Shown here: in pieces, positions 25,770-34,152 of the stretch
Position numbering within the stretch: the first letter of the stretch is position 1
Layout of the letters: each line of letters starts with the position of its first letter
Assembly (NCBI RefSeq): GCF_900104765.1
Contig: NZ_LT629737.1
Span: 1,178,001-1,242,000 of the forward strand
Origin: Gillisia sp. Hel1_33_143
Lineage (GTDB): Bacteria; Bacteroidota; Bacteroidia; Flavobacteriales; Flavobacteriaceae
Direction: 5' to 3'
Length of the DNA stretch: 64,000 nt
The notes under the pieces: model-generated
Database searches by the model: none
What the model saw: the letters and a program-made list of their open reading frames with translations, nothing else
What the model was told of the DNA's origin: nothing
Translations under genes and position numbers: made by a program

Positions 25770-26921
25770 TTATGCGATCTTTTTGAGCGCAATTTGAAAG
25801 GTTGTTCCTTTATTAATCTCGCTGCTAAAAACCTTTATTTTACCTAAATGATATTCTTCTATGATACGTTTAGCTAAAGAGAGACCTAGGCCCCAGCCTC
25901 GTTTTTTGGATGTATAGCCCGGTTCAAAGATCATTTTATATTTACTTTTAGGAATACCTTTACCAGTATCTTTCACATAGATATAGACCCAATGTAGGTC
26001 TTGCTTTATCTCTATTTTTAAAGCACCCTTTCCGCGCATGGCATCTATGGCATTCTTAACTAAATTCTCTATGGTCCAGCTGTATAAAGATTCATTTAGG
26101 TTTACATAAATAGGAGAATGTGGGGTACTTATTTGAAAATCAATCAATCTGGAACTTCTTATTTGTAAGTAGATAAAACTATCTTTTGTAGCTTGGACCA
26201 TCTCAGTTCTGGAGAGAATTGGTGCAGATCCTATCTTAGAAAATCTTTCTGTAATTGTTCTTAATCTATCTACATCTTTTTCAATTTCGTCTATATACTC
26301 CTTATTAATTTTTTCTGCTTTCAAAATTTCTGTCCATCCAATTAATGAAGAGAGGGGTGTACCAATCTGGTGTGCAGTTTCTTTTGCCATTCCGGCCCAT
26401 AGCTTGTTCTGTTCGCTGGTTTTTGAAGTAGTGTAGAAAAAATAAACTACCCCTATAAATAAGAAGATAATGAGGAGCAAGGCAATAGGATAATATTTGA
26501 TCTTGGTAAGCAATGGAGAATCTCCGTAATAAATACGATGAATTCTATTGGCTCCAAGTACCATTTCTATAGGTTCGTTCTCATCTTTTAGTTGATTGAG
26601 ATATTGCTGTATTTTCTTAGGATCATCTCTAACTTCAGAATCTATATTAAGTCCGTCTATGATCTTCTCATTTTCATCCACCCAAATTGTAGGAATGCTC
26701 GTGTTATTATTTAAGATGTGTAGCGTTAGGTCTATGTCTGTATCATCACTTGCTTTATCTAGAAAAGCCTGAGCAGCGGTCCACACTTCCATTTTGTCTC
26801 GTTCATCTTGCTTTAGACGTTCAAAGAAAATAGACGTGTTCCATAAAATTAGAACCACTATAAGTAAAGATGAAACAATGATGAACCAACGGGCTAGGTT
26901 TCGTTCGTCTGAAAAATTCAT
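25770..26921 (-). CDS. Two-transmembrane sensor histidine kinase
   Basis: A 383-residue membrane histidine kinase. Helices at about 12-33 and 144-163 frame a periplasmic domain of roughly 110 residues. The cytoplasmic part has HisKA with H184 in ETAHQIGTPLSSL and a HATPase with ENLVKNAIDAM, DTGKGI and GWGLGLSLAKRI. No response regulator is adjacent, so it is an orphan here. It lies between a convergent thioesterase and a divergent flavin reductase gene. Signal and partner unknown. Confidence 0.93.
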   Translation of the reverse strand: MNFSDERNLARWFIIVSSLLIVVLILWNTSIFFERLKQDERDKMEVWTAAQAFLDKASDDTDIDLTLHILNNNTSIPTIWVDENEKIIDGLNIDSEVRDDPKKIQQYLNQLKDENEPIEMVLGANRIHRIYYGDSPLLTKIKYYPIALLLIIFLFIGVVYFFYTTSKTSEQNKLWAGMAKETAHQIGTPLSSLIGWTEILKAEKINKEYIDEIEKDVDRLRTITERFSKIGSAPILSRTEMVQATKDSFIYLQIRSSRLIDFQISTPHSPIYVNLNESLYSWTIENLVKNAIDAMRGKGALKIEIKQDLHWVYIYVKDTGKGIPKSKYKMIFEPGYTSKKRGWGLGLSLAKRIIEEYHLGKIKVFSSEINKGTTFQIALKKIA

Positions 26922-27007
26922 GAAGCCAATTTAAGTAGATTTAAATATAACTTATTTCTGTTAATATTATTGTTGGAGTGGCGTTTTTCATTACTGACTT
27001 GATTCGT

Positions 27008-27015
27008 TATCTTTG
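27008..27015 (+). promoter_or_regulatory. -7 box for the flavin reductase gene
   Basis: TATCTTTG, an exact TAnnTTTG match, ends 15 bases before the ATG at 27030. It overlaps the upstream GTG, which argues for the ATG start. Confidence 0.6.
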
Positions 27016-27029
27016 TGAAAAATTGTAAG

Positions 27030-27905
27030 ATGTTAACAGTAGATCCTAAAGAAATAAGTACCGGGCAAAGGCATCAATATCTATTAGGTGCAGTGGGTCC
27101 CAGGCCTATCGCATTTGCAAGTACCGTAGATGAAGAGGGAAGACCTAATTTATCACCTTTCAGTTTCTTTAATGTATTTAGTGCAAATCCACCAATTTTG
27201 ATATTTTCTCCGGCTAGAAGGGGAAGAGATAATACCGTAAAACACACTTTTTTAAATTCAAAGGCCACCAAAGAAGTTGTTATTAATATTGTGAACTACA
27301 AGATGGTTCAGCAAATGTCTCTTTCCAGTACAGAATATGCAGAAGGAGTAAATGAATTTGAAAAAGCTGGATTTACCATGTTAAAGTCAAACTTAGTTAA
27401 ACCTTTCAGGGTGGCAGAGTCTCCGGTGCAATTTGAATGTAAGATCACAGAAGTTGTAGAATTAGGGCAAGAAGGAGGAGCAGGAAACTTAGTGATCTGT
27501 GAAGTGGTTAAAATGCATTTTGATGAAGAGATTTTAGATGAAAACGGTCAAATAGATCAGCATAAAATAGATCTTGTTGCAAGAATGGGTGGTAATTGGT
27601 ATTCAAGAGCTAACGAGGGAATGTTTGAGGTACCTAAACCTTTATCTACACTAGGAATTGGAGTAGATGAAATTCCTGAGTATATTAGAACAAGTAAAGT
27701 TCTTACCGGAAATGATCTTGGTAAACTTGGGAATGTTGAGGCATTGCCAAAGGAAGAAGAATGTGCTGCTTTTTTAAATGAAAATGACGAAATTGCCAAA
27801 TTAGTGAATGCTGGTGATGCTGAAAAGATTCACTTACAGGCACAATTATATTTAGAGAAAGACGAACCGGCAAAGGCCTGGAAATTATTATTAGCAAATA
27901 GATAA
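27030..27905 (+). CDS. Flavin reductase-like FMN-binding protein
   Basis: A 291-residue protein of the flavin reductase/FMN-binding split-barrel family, recognised from LLGAVGPRPIAFASTVDEEGRPNLSPFSFFN and NPPILIFSPARR. The C-terminal 90 residues extend past the usual domain, as in the longer flavoproteins of this group. The start is ATG 27030 because GTG 27015 lies within the promoter box. The DUF3127 gene follows 4 bases after the stop. The electron partner or substrate is unknown. Confidence 0.88.
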   Translation: MLTVDPKEISTGQRHQYLLGAVGPRPIAFASTVDEEGRPNLSPFSFFNVFSANPPILIFSPARRGRDNTVKHTFLNSKATKEVVINIVNYKMVQQMSLSSTEYAEGVNEFEKAGFTMLKSNLVKPFRVAESPVQFECKITEVVELGQEGGAGNLVICEVVKMHFDEEILDENGQIDQHKIDLVARMGGNWYSRANEGMFEVPKPLSTLGIGVDEIPEYIRTSKVLTGNDLGKLGNVEALPKEEECAAFLNENDEIAKLVNAGDAEKIHLQAQLYLEKDEPAKAWKLLLANR

Positions 27906-27909
27906 CGAA

Positions 27910-28281
27910 ATGGAAGTACAAGGTAAGATTAAAATGATAGGACAAACCCAAACATTTGGTAGTAATGGGTTTAGAAAGAGAGAAGTAGTAGTTACTACAG
28001 AAGAACAATATCCACAGCATATAATGGTTGAATTTGTTCAAGATAAAACGGATTTATTAGATAGTTTCCAAATTGGGCAGCCTGTAAAAATAGGAGTGAA
28101 TTTGAGAGGACGAGAGTGGGTTAATCCTCAAGGAGAGACTAAATATTTTAACTCTATTCAAGGTTGGAGAATTGAGAATTTACAAGCGGGAGCTCCTGCA
28201 GGAAATTCTGCTCCTCCAGCAGATCAATTTGAACCGGCACAAGATCTCAACGATGAAGATTATGACGATCTTCCTTTTTAA
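27910..28281 (+). CDS. DUF3127 OB-fold-like protein
   Basis: A 123-residue protein of Bacteroidota family DUF3127. An N-terminal domain of about 85 residues (KREVVVTTEEQYPQHIMVEF, VNLRGREWVNPQGETKYFNS) has the look of a small OB-fold. A Pro/Ala-rich linker then leads to an acidic end, DLNDEDYDDLPF, like the protein-docking tail of single-stranded DNA-binding protein (DDxPF type). A role in nucleic-acid metabolism is therefore plausible but unproven. It is co-transcribed with the flavin reductase. Confidence 0.82.
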   Translation: MEVQGKIKMIGQTQTFGSNGFRKREVVVTTEEQYPQHIMVEFVQDKTDLLDSFQIGQPVKIGVNLRGREWVNPQGETKYFNSIQGWRIENLQAGAPAGNSAPPADQFEPAQDLNDEDYDDLPF

Positions 28282-28298
28282 TTAGATAGTCTATTAAT

Positions 28299-28378
28299 GT
28301 CACGTTGAGCGGAGTCGAGGTGTTTTTATAAATCCTTCGATCCCGAAAGTTTTGGGGACGCTCAGAAAGACATGATAT
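28299..28378. repeat. Composite intergenic repeat, copy B (right module only)
   Basis: GTCACGTTGAGCGGAGTCGA (28299-28318), an AT-rich centre, then CTTCGATCCCG (28336-28346), GGGGACGCTCAG (28354-28365) and AGACATGA. It is a degenerate inverted version of the module at 10404-10475, in the spacer after DUF3127. Confidence 0.65.
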
Positions 28379-28414
28379 GAAAACTAGTTAAACTTTAAAA
28401 ATAAATTAGTTGAT

Positions 28415-28464
28415 AAGCTGTTTTAAAGATCTGAGCTATTTTAGATCTTTGAAACAGCTTTTTT
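28415..28464 (+). terminator. Intrinsic terminator after DUF3127
   Basis: AAGCTGTTTTAAAGATCT (28415-28432) pairs with AGATCTTTGAAACAGCTT (28443-28460), an 18-bp stem with one mismatch, followed by T residues. It ends only 18 bases before the aat start. Confidence 0.88.
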
Positions 28465-28482
28465 AATTTTAATACTATCATT

Positions 28483-29121
28483 TTGAAAACTCCAGAAGAT
28501 CCTAATTATTTTCCTCCGGTAGAAATGGCTACAGAAGATGGCTTGCTTGCTTATGGGGGAGATCTCTCTGTAGAAAGGCTTTTATATGCATATAAGCACG
28601 GAATCTTTCCTTGGTATGAAGATGGGCAGCCAATACTATGGTGGAGCCCAGATCCACGAATGGTATTATATCCTGAAAAGTTGAAGATCTCGAAAAGCAT
28701 GAAGCAATTGCTTAATAACAATGCATTTAGGATATCATTTAATGTAGATTTTAAAACAGTAATTGAAAATTGTGCAAGTATAAAACGAGATGGGCAAAAT
28801 GGTACATGGATTACTTCGGAAATGCAAGATGCTTATATGAAATTGCATGAGCTTGGAATTGCCCAATCTGTAGAGGTTTGGCTAGATGAAGAACTGGTGG
28901 GAGGTCTTTATGGAATATACCTCAGGGACAAGAATGTGTTTTGTGGAGAAAGTATGTTCGCAAAAGTGAGTAATGCTTCAAAATTTGCTTTTATTAAAAT
29001 GATAGAAAAATTAAGAATTGCCGGAGTAAAGCTTATAGATTGCCAGATATATACTTCGCATCTTGAAAGTCTTGGCGCAGAAGAGATCTCTAGAGAAGAA
29101 TTTCTAAAGTTTCTAAGGTAG
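28483..29121 (+). CDS. aat: Leucyl/phenylalanyl-tRNA--protein transferase
   Basis: Adds leucine or phenylalanine to N-terminal Arg/Lys of proteins, tagging them for ClpAP degradation (bacterial N-end rule). The 212-residue product shows the family core DGLLAYGGDLSVERLLYAYKHGIFPWYEDGQ, WWSPDPRMVL, the ISKSMKQLL helix and FCGESMFAKVSNASKFAF. The start appears to be TTG at 28483: the preceding residues FPPVEMATEDG belong to the family's N-terminus and no in-frame ATG lies upstream. No clear promoter fits between the upstream terminator and the start. Confidence 0.95.
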   Translation: MKTPEDPNYFPPVEMATEDGLLAYGGDLSVERLLYAYKHGIFPWYEDGQPILWWSPDPRMVLYPEKLKISKSMKQLLNNNAFRISFNVDFKTVIENCASIKRDGQNGTWITSEMQDAYMKLHELGIAQSVEVWLDEELVGGLYGIYLRDKNVFCGESMFAKVSNASKFAFIKMIEKLRIAGVKLIDCQIYTSHLESLGAEEISREEFLKFLR

Positions 29122-29143
29122 TTACAGTCAGTTAAATTTATGT

Positions 29144-29836
29144 TTATAAGCTAATGCTAACTTCGCTAATTAGGAACAGCTCAGATTTCGGGTTTCTTAA
29201 ATAGCTGTTATATCTAAATTCCGGACCCAGAGAGAATTTTGCCCTTTCAAAAAAGTTATTTTGAAGACCTACTCTCCAACGCTGACCCAATTCTGTGCCT
29301 TCAAACTTACCATAACTCCATACACTTTCTGTATCTGCAACTAAATAGAATTGTTTAGAATCTTTTAACGGCTTTCCTATTGGGAATATAAAGCTTAATC
29401 TAAATCTAGTCCTAAAACTAAGTTCTTCTCTAAACCTTTCTTCTTGTCTTAATCTATAAGTAACATCAAATTTAGCACCTTCTACAAGATGACTGTATTG
29501 TTGAAGAAATCTAAGTTCATTAGTTTCAGTAGCTTCAAATGCTTCTTTAAATCTATACCTTATTCCAAGACTAAACTTGTTAGCTTTATCTAATTTAAAA
29601 TCTACAAATTGATTGATCTCAATATGTTTTTGTCTATATAAAATATCACCTTCTTCAATAAAATAATTTCTATTGGTAAGTCCAGATTTTAATACCCATG
29701 ACTTAGAGATAGGTATCACTATAGAAAATTCAGAATCTGCAAGTACAGGAATTTCATTCTGAGCTTTTAAAACAGTAAAAGTCAAAGCATGTAAGATTAT
29801 AGTAAGAAAGTATTTATAATACTTAGGAACCATCAT
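29144..29836 (-). CDS. DUF2490 outer-membrane beta-barrel protein
   Basis: A 230-residue secreted protein with a signal peptide ending near LKAQ and alternating hydrophobic beta strands throughout: RYRFKEAFEATETNELRFLQQY, TYRLRQEERFREELSFRTRFRLS, and final strands FRYNSYLR and LFLISEVSISL. This fits DUF2490, a family of predicted outer-membrane barrels of unknown function. It is the last gene of a long minus-strand run and follows tag after a 5-base gap, but no functional link is apparent. Confidence 0.78.
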   Translation of the reverse strand: MMVPKYYKYFLTIILHALTFTVLKAQNEIPVLADSEFSIVIPISKSWVLKSGLTNRNYFIEEGDILYRQKHIEINQFVDFKLDKANKFSLGIRYRFKEAFEATETNELRFLQQYSHLVEGAKFDVTYRLRQEERFREELSFRTRFRLSFIFPIGKPLKDSKQFYLVADTESVWSYGKFEGTELGQRWRVGLQNNFFERAKFSLGPEFRYNSYLRNPKSELFLISEVSISL

Positions 29837-29841
29837 TATTT

Positions 29842-30420
29842 TTAATTTTTACTGCTTAGCACTCTATTTCTATAGCAATTTTCTTCATGGTCATTTACCA
29901 TACCAACGGCTTGCATATAAGCATACATTACCGTAGAGCCCACGAATTTAAAGCCGCGTTTTTTGAGGTCTTTGCTTAGCAGATCACTTATTTCTGAAGT
30001 TGCAGGAGCTTTTTTGTAATTCTCAACTGTATTTTGAATAGGCTTATTCTCAACAAATTTCCAGATATAATTGCTAAAGCTTCCAAATTCATTTTGGATC
30101 TTTAAAAAAGCCTGAGCATTGGTAATAGCAGCTCTAACCTTCAATTTATTTCTAATAATGCCTGCGTTTAATAATAACTCTTGTATTTTATCTTCAGTAT
30201 ATTCAGCTATTTTTTTATAATCAAATTCATCAAAGGCTTCTTTAAAGTTCTCTCTTTTTCTTAAAATCGTTATCCAACTTAATCCTGCTTGAAATGTTTC
30301 TAGTATCAAGAATTCGAATAGGGTTGCGTCATCACGAACAGGAACTCCCCATTCTTTATCATGATAAGCTTCGTATAACGCATCGCCCTCACACCAACTA
30401 CATCTTTTTAGATCATTCAT
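29842..30420 (-). CDS. tag: DNA-3-methyladenine glycosylase I
   Basis: Base-excision repair glycosylase removing 3-methyladenine. The 192-residue product starts MNDLKRCSWCEGDALYEAYHDKEWGVPVRDD; the cysteine early in RCSWCE is one of the Tag zinc ligands. ETFQAGLSWITILRKRENF forms the catalytic helix region, and HEENC near the end supplies further ligands. ATG 30420 is used because a longer frame overlaps the preceding gene out of frame. It begins 7 bases after the TonB-like stop in the same minus-strand operon. Confidence 0.95.
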   Translation of the reverse strand: MNDLKRCSWCEGDALYEAYHDKEWGVPVRDDATLFEFLILETFQAGLSWITILRKRENFKEAFDEFDYKKIAEYTEDKIQELLLNAGIIRNKLKVRAAITNAQAFLKIQNEFGSFSNYIWKFVENKPIQNTVENYKKAPATSEISDLLSKDLKKRGFKFVGSTVMYAYMQAVGMVNDHEENCYRNRVLSSKN

Positions 30421-30427
30421 ATCAAGA

Positions 30428-31147
30428 CTATGGTTTAAATTGGTAGGTAATGGTACCCGGTTGGGCTGTTCTGCCAGCCAACTTGCTAAAAACAGCCTGA
30501 GAAGCATATTGTAATGCCTGTTGGGTGAGACATTCATTATTAGAGGTAGAACTTGCCTTATTTATAGCAGTAGCTATAACACGCCCTCCTTCATTAACGG
30601 TAATATTCACTACAACTCTACCAGGTAGATCACAGGTGTAAATAGGGTTTGGGATATCCACAGCACTTCTACCTTTTAAAGAAAATGAAATAGAGCTATT
30701 GTCTAGACCTCCATTTTTAGCAGAAGTATTTTCTGTAGTCTGGTTGCCATCAGACCTTTTCTTTACCTCTTTCTTTTTGGGAGAATTTTGTGTTGTAAAA
30801 TTACCAGATCCGCTTGTGCTTTCGTTGTCTGAAGTTTCTTGCTGTGAAGCACTATTCTTTTGAAAGATCTCATCTAGTTGTTTGCTGAAGTTAGCATCTC
30901 TAGATTCCTGATTTTCATTATATGCTTGATGTGTTTTTACTGTATTTTTTTGAGGGATCTTTGCCGGTTCTATTTCTTCCGGTTTTTTTTCTTCCGCTTG
31001 CTCAGTCTTAAAACTTTCAAGATCTATAAGCATCTCTCGAGTTTTCTCATTATTGTTGGATAGATTGAAATTATATAAACTAAGCATCAACAGCAAAAAT
31101 AGCAGCGAGGTAATTATCAAAGCTTTATGTCTGTCAAAAAAATCCAT
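30428..31147 (-). CDS. TonB-like energy-transducer protein
   Basis: A 239-residue inner-membrane-anchored protein: one N-terminal helix (about residues 9-27), then a long Glu/Lys/Gln/Ser-rich periplasmic linker (about 40-150), and a C-terminal domain (VVVNITVNEGGRVIATAINKAS, ending TITYQF) resembling the TonB C-terminal fold. The conserved TonB Y-P box is not obvious, so it may be a divergent paralogue. No ExbB/ExbD is nearby. It sits between truB and tag in a cell-envelope/RNA-modification run. Confidence 0.7.
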   Translation of the reverse strand: MDFFDRHKALIITSLLFLLLMLSLYNFNLSNNNEKTREMLIDLESFKTEQAEEKKPEEIEPAKIPQKNTVKTHQAYNENQESRDANFSKQLDEIFQKNSASQQETSDNESTSGSGNFTTQNSPKKKEVKKRSDGNQTTENTSAKNGGLDNSSISFSLKGRSAVDIPNPIYTCDLPGRVVVNITVNEGGRVIATAINKASSTSNNECLTQQALQYASQAVFSKLAGRTAQPGTITYQFKP

Positions 31148-31183
31148 AGAATTAAAACTCCTTAATACCTCGTTTATTCTAGC

Positions 31184-31885
31184 TTAAGGTAATAAATTTT
31201 GAAATGCTTCCAAATCTATGGAATCTTCAACCTTAAAATCTCCAATTCTAGTTCTTCTTAAAGCTGAAAGATATGCGCCAGAACCCAATGCTTTACCAAA
31301 ATCGTTAGCGAGACTTCTAATATAGGTTCCTTTGCTACAAACTACTCTGAAGTCTACTTCCGGAAATCTAATTTCAGTGATCTCAAATTCGGTTATTGTT
31401 ACCTTTCTTGATTTAACTTCCACGTCTTCCCCATTTCTAGCGTACTCATAAAGTCGCTTCCCATCCTTTTTTAAAGCCGAAAAAACTGGGGGTATTTGTT
31501 CTATTTCTCCAATAAAATCAAATGTTACATTGGTAATATTGTTTTCAGAAATATGATCTATAGGAAATGTTTCATCTACTTCGGTTTCCATATCGTAAGA
31601 AGGAGTAGTTGCCCCTAAAGTAAAGGTGCCGGTATATTCTTTTTCCTGACCTTGAAACTGTTCAATTCTCTTGGTAAATTTCCCAGTACAAATTACAAGT
31701 AGGCCGGTAGCTAAAGGATCTAAAGTTCCAGCGTGCCCAACTTTTATCTTTTTGATATTGCAGCTTTTTCTAATCAGCCATCTTGCCTTATTCACCAGCT
31801 GAAAGGAAGTCCAATTTAGAGGTTTGTCAAATAAAAGTATTTGTCCCTCTTTAAATTCTTCTGGAGTGATAGTTTTAGTTTGCAT
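31184..31885 (-). CDS. truB: tRNA pseudouridine(55) synthase TruB
   Basis: Makes pseudouridine 55 in the T-arm of tRNAs. The 233-residue product begins MQTKTITPEEFKEG and carries KPLNWTSFQLVNKAR, the catalytic HAGTLDPLATGLL (aspartate in TLDPLA), and CSKGTYIRSLANDFG. Starting at ATG 31885 gives an 11-base overlap with uppP; a longer frame would overlap further without homology. It is in the ftsX-DUF3098-uppP-truB transcription unit. Confidence 0.96.
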   Translation of the reverse strand: MQTKTITPEEFKEGQILLFDKPLNWTSFQLVNKARWLIRKSCNIKKIKVGHAGTLDPLATGLLVICTGKFTKRIEQFQGQEKEYTGTFTLGATTPSYDMETEVDETFPIDHISENNITNVTFDFIGEIEQIPPVFSALKKDGKRLYEYARNGEDVEVKSRKVTITEFEITEIRFPEVDFRVVCSKGTYIRSLANDFGKALGSGAYLSALRRTRIGDFKVEDSIDLEAFQNLLP

Positions 31886-32669
31886 ACCCAAATCCAATTG
31901 CAATGATTCCAACAATTAAACAATAGATAGCAAAATATGATAATTTACTATTCTTTACCAGTTTTATCATCCACGTACAGGCAACTAAACCTGCTAAAAA
32001 TGCTGCAACAAACCCAATAATTAAGACAGAAGAATCTGTGCTACTTGCCGCTAGATCTCCACTTAAAACATCTTTAGCTATTTTACCTAAGATCAAAGGG
32101 ACTACCATTAAAAAAGAAAATCTAGCTGCTTTTGCTTTATCATTACCCAATAATACAGAGGTGGAGATGGTTGCTCCAGATCTGGAAATTCCTGGTAATA
32201 TGGCTATTGCCTGAGAAACTCCAATAACAAAAGCATTGCTAAAACTAACTTGTTTTCCGGTGCTTTTTGCTTTATCTGCCAACCACAGTAGTAGTGCAGT
32301 TATAATTAGCATAAAGCCTACTAATAGTAAATTTCCTTCAAATAATACATCCATTTCTTCCTCAAAAAGTAATCCCACCATTGCTGCTGGGATCATGGAT
32401 AAAATGATCTTTAGTGAGAACTGAGTTTCCTCATTCCACTTAAATTGAAAGAGACCTTTTATGATCTCAATAATATCTTTTCTGAAGATGACAATAGTGC
32501 TTAGTGCAGTTGCAAAATGCAAAACAACAGTAAAAAGTAGAGATTCACTTGGTATGCTGTGGTCTCCTAAAATGGCTTTTCCAAGTTCTAGATGTCCACT
32601 AGAGGAAACCGGTAAAAATTCTGTAAGTCCTTGGATAATTCCCAGGACTACTGCATCAAATTCGTTCAA
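31875..32669 (-). CDS. uppP: Undecaprenyl-diphosphatase UppP (BacA)
   Basis: Integral membrane phosphatase recycling undecaprenyl diphosphate to the monophosphate carrier for cell-wall synthesis; overexpression gives bacitracin resistance. The 264-residue protein has about eight membrane segments with the signature LTEFLPVSSSGHLELG (glutamate and serine-rich loop) at about residues 16-30 and LPGISRSGATISTSVLLG at about 158-175, the two halves of the active site. It follows DUF3098 by 6 bases and overlaps truB. Confidence 0.97.
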   Translation of the reverse strand: MNEFDAVVLGIIQGLTEFLPVSSSGHLELGKAILGDHSIPSESLLFTVVLHFATALSTIVIFRKDIIEIIKGLFQFKWNEETQFSLKIILSMIPAAMVGLLFEEEMDVLFEGNLLLVGFMLIITALLLWLADKAKSTGKQVSFSNAFVIGVSQAIAILPGISRSGATISTSVLLGNDKAKAARFSFLMVVPLILGKIAKDVLSGDLAASSTDSSVLIIGFVAAFLAGLVACTWMIKLVKNSKLSYFAIYCLIVGIIAIGFGYAN

Positions 32670-32675
32670 AGTAAA

Positions 32676-32933
32676 TTATTTTTTATTGGGATTTAATAAA
32701 ATAGCATAAGCTTCAATTCCAAATCCTATTAAAACTAAGGCAGGCGCTAATCTAATTCTTCTAAAATTGTAGATCTCCGCATTAAATACATTAGGGTCAT
32801 CACTTCCACCGCCAGACATTAAAATAAAGCCCAATGCAATTACAGCTAATCCAATAAACATAAACGTGTAGTTCTTTTTGCCGAATACAAAGTTGAGATC
32901 TTGCTTATGTAAAGGTTTATTATTTTTATTCAT
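32676..32933 (-). CDS. DUF3098 small membrane protein
   Basis: An 85-residue protein with two membrane helices (about 23-40 and 63-79) separated by GGGSDDPNVFNAEIYNFRRIRLAP, the pattern of Bacteroidota family DUF3098. Its conserved position between ftsX and uppP suggests an envelope or division-linked role, but no activity is known. A minus-strand -7 match TAATTTTG (33017-33024) and an inverted repeat ACGAAT/ATTCGT (32964-32993) lie in the 138-base spacer from ftsX, so it may have its own promoter. Confidence 0.85.
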   Translation of the reverse strand: MNKNNKPLHKQDLNFVFGKKNYTFMFIGLAVIALGFILMSGGGSDDPNVFNAEIYNFRRIRLAPALVLIGFGIEAYAILLNPNKK

Positions 32934-33071
32934 TGATAATTTTTTAATTGTCCAAACTTGGTTACGAATACACTAATATTTTAATATGATTCGTCCATAC
33001 ATTAATTTATCTGCCTCAAAATTAGCCAAAATCGCTAAATTGTTATTGTTATATTTATGGCAGCTAATAGA

Positions 33072-33950
33072 TTAATAATATAATTCGTCTGTTTTTAAAT
33101 TTAGAAATCTTGAAGTGGCAAAGAATGTACTTAGCCAGGTTATAAAAATACCCATTAAAAATACCCCCAAAAATAAAGCTATTAATAACGTTGAGTCTCT
33201 AAGTAATTCCAACTCCGGGAAACTTTTATTGAGATAAAACAAAACGATTCCCATTCCTATTAACGCAAGTACAGCACCAATAATTCCCAATTTTACGCTT
33301 TGCCATATAAATGGTCTGCGAATAAAACTCTTGGTGGCACCTACCATTTGCATAGTTTTAATGATAAAACGCTTGGAATATACAGCCAATCTTATAGAGC
33401 TATTAATAAGCAATACCGCTATAAACGTGAAAAGTCCGCTGATTACTAGGATCCAGAAACTTATTTTTTTAACATTGTCATTTAACAAGGCAATTAATGG
33501 TTTGTCATAGATCACTTCATCTACAAAATTTTTGGCAGTAATATCTGATGCTATTTTGTCTATTTGTTCAGAATCTACATAATCTGCCTTCATGTGAACA
33601 TCTATAGAGTTCTGTAATGGGTTGTAACCCAGAAAGTCCATAAAATCTTCACCAATTTCCTTGCTTTGCTCTTCTGCAGCTTGTTCTTTAGAAACAAAAA
33701 CACTGGTTTTAGTGTATTCTGCCATCGCAAGACTTTTCTTTAATTGCTCAATTTCAACATCTTTTGCATTATCTTTAAGGTAGACGGTTAGGGCTATTTG
33801 CTCTTTGAAATGATCGGCTACTTTTTTAGTATTTAATACTAGGAGACCTAATAATCCAAGTAGAAAAAGTACGAGTGAAATACTAATCACAACAGAAAAA
33901 TAAGAAGAAATCAATCTTCTTTTTTGATACCTTTCAAAAGATGTACTCAT
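33072..33950 (-). CDS. ftsX: Cell-division ABC transporter permease FtsX
   Basis: Membrane subunit of the FtsEX complex that activates periplasmic cell-wall hydrolases at the septum. The 292-residue product has a short cytoplasmic start (MSTSFERYQKRRLISSYFS), helix 1 (about 20-40), a roughly 125-residue periplasmic domain, and three C-terminal helices, with MVGATKSFIRRPFIWQSVKLGIIGA typical of FtsX between helices 2 and 3. FtsE is not adjacent. It heads the minus-strand run toward uppP and truB. Confidence 0.94.
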   Translation of the reverse strand: MSTSFERYQKRRLISSYFSVVISISLVLFLLGLLGLLVLNTKKVADHFKEQIALTVYLKDNAKDVEIEQLKKSLAMAEYTKTSVFVSKEQAAEEQSKEIGEDFMDFLGYNPLQNSIDVHMKADYVDSEQIDKIASDITAKNFVDEVIYDKPLIALLNDNVKKISFWILVISGLFTFIAVLLINSSIRLAVYSKRFIIKTMQMVGATKSFIRRPFIWQSVKLGIIGAVLALIGMGIVLFYLNKSFPELELLRDSTLLIALFLGVFLMGIFITWLSTFFATSRFLNLKTDELYY

Positions 33951-34152
33951 AGAGTGGTTACAGATTTTTTGTAAAAATAATAAACTTAATGATTCCCTAT
34001 CTTTAAAACGTTTAATCTTTCAGATTTATTCTTTAAGGATAAGAATAGAATAAAGGTTAGATCTAACATTGGCATGATGATAATATATATTCCAAATCTT
34101 AAGCTTTTAATAGGCATAAAGTGGCATAAATTTCTAATTAATCTTTAATAAG

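Noticed and set aside
30421..30537. 39-residue extension of tag into the TonB-like gene
   Set aside because: The family sequence starts at MNDLKRCSWC; the extension is the out-of-frame end of the upstream gene.
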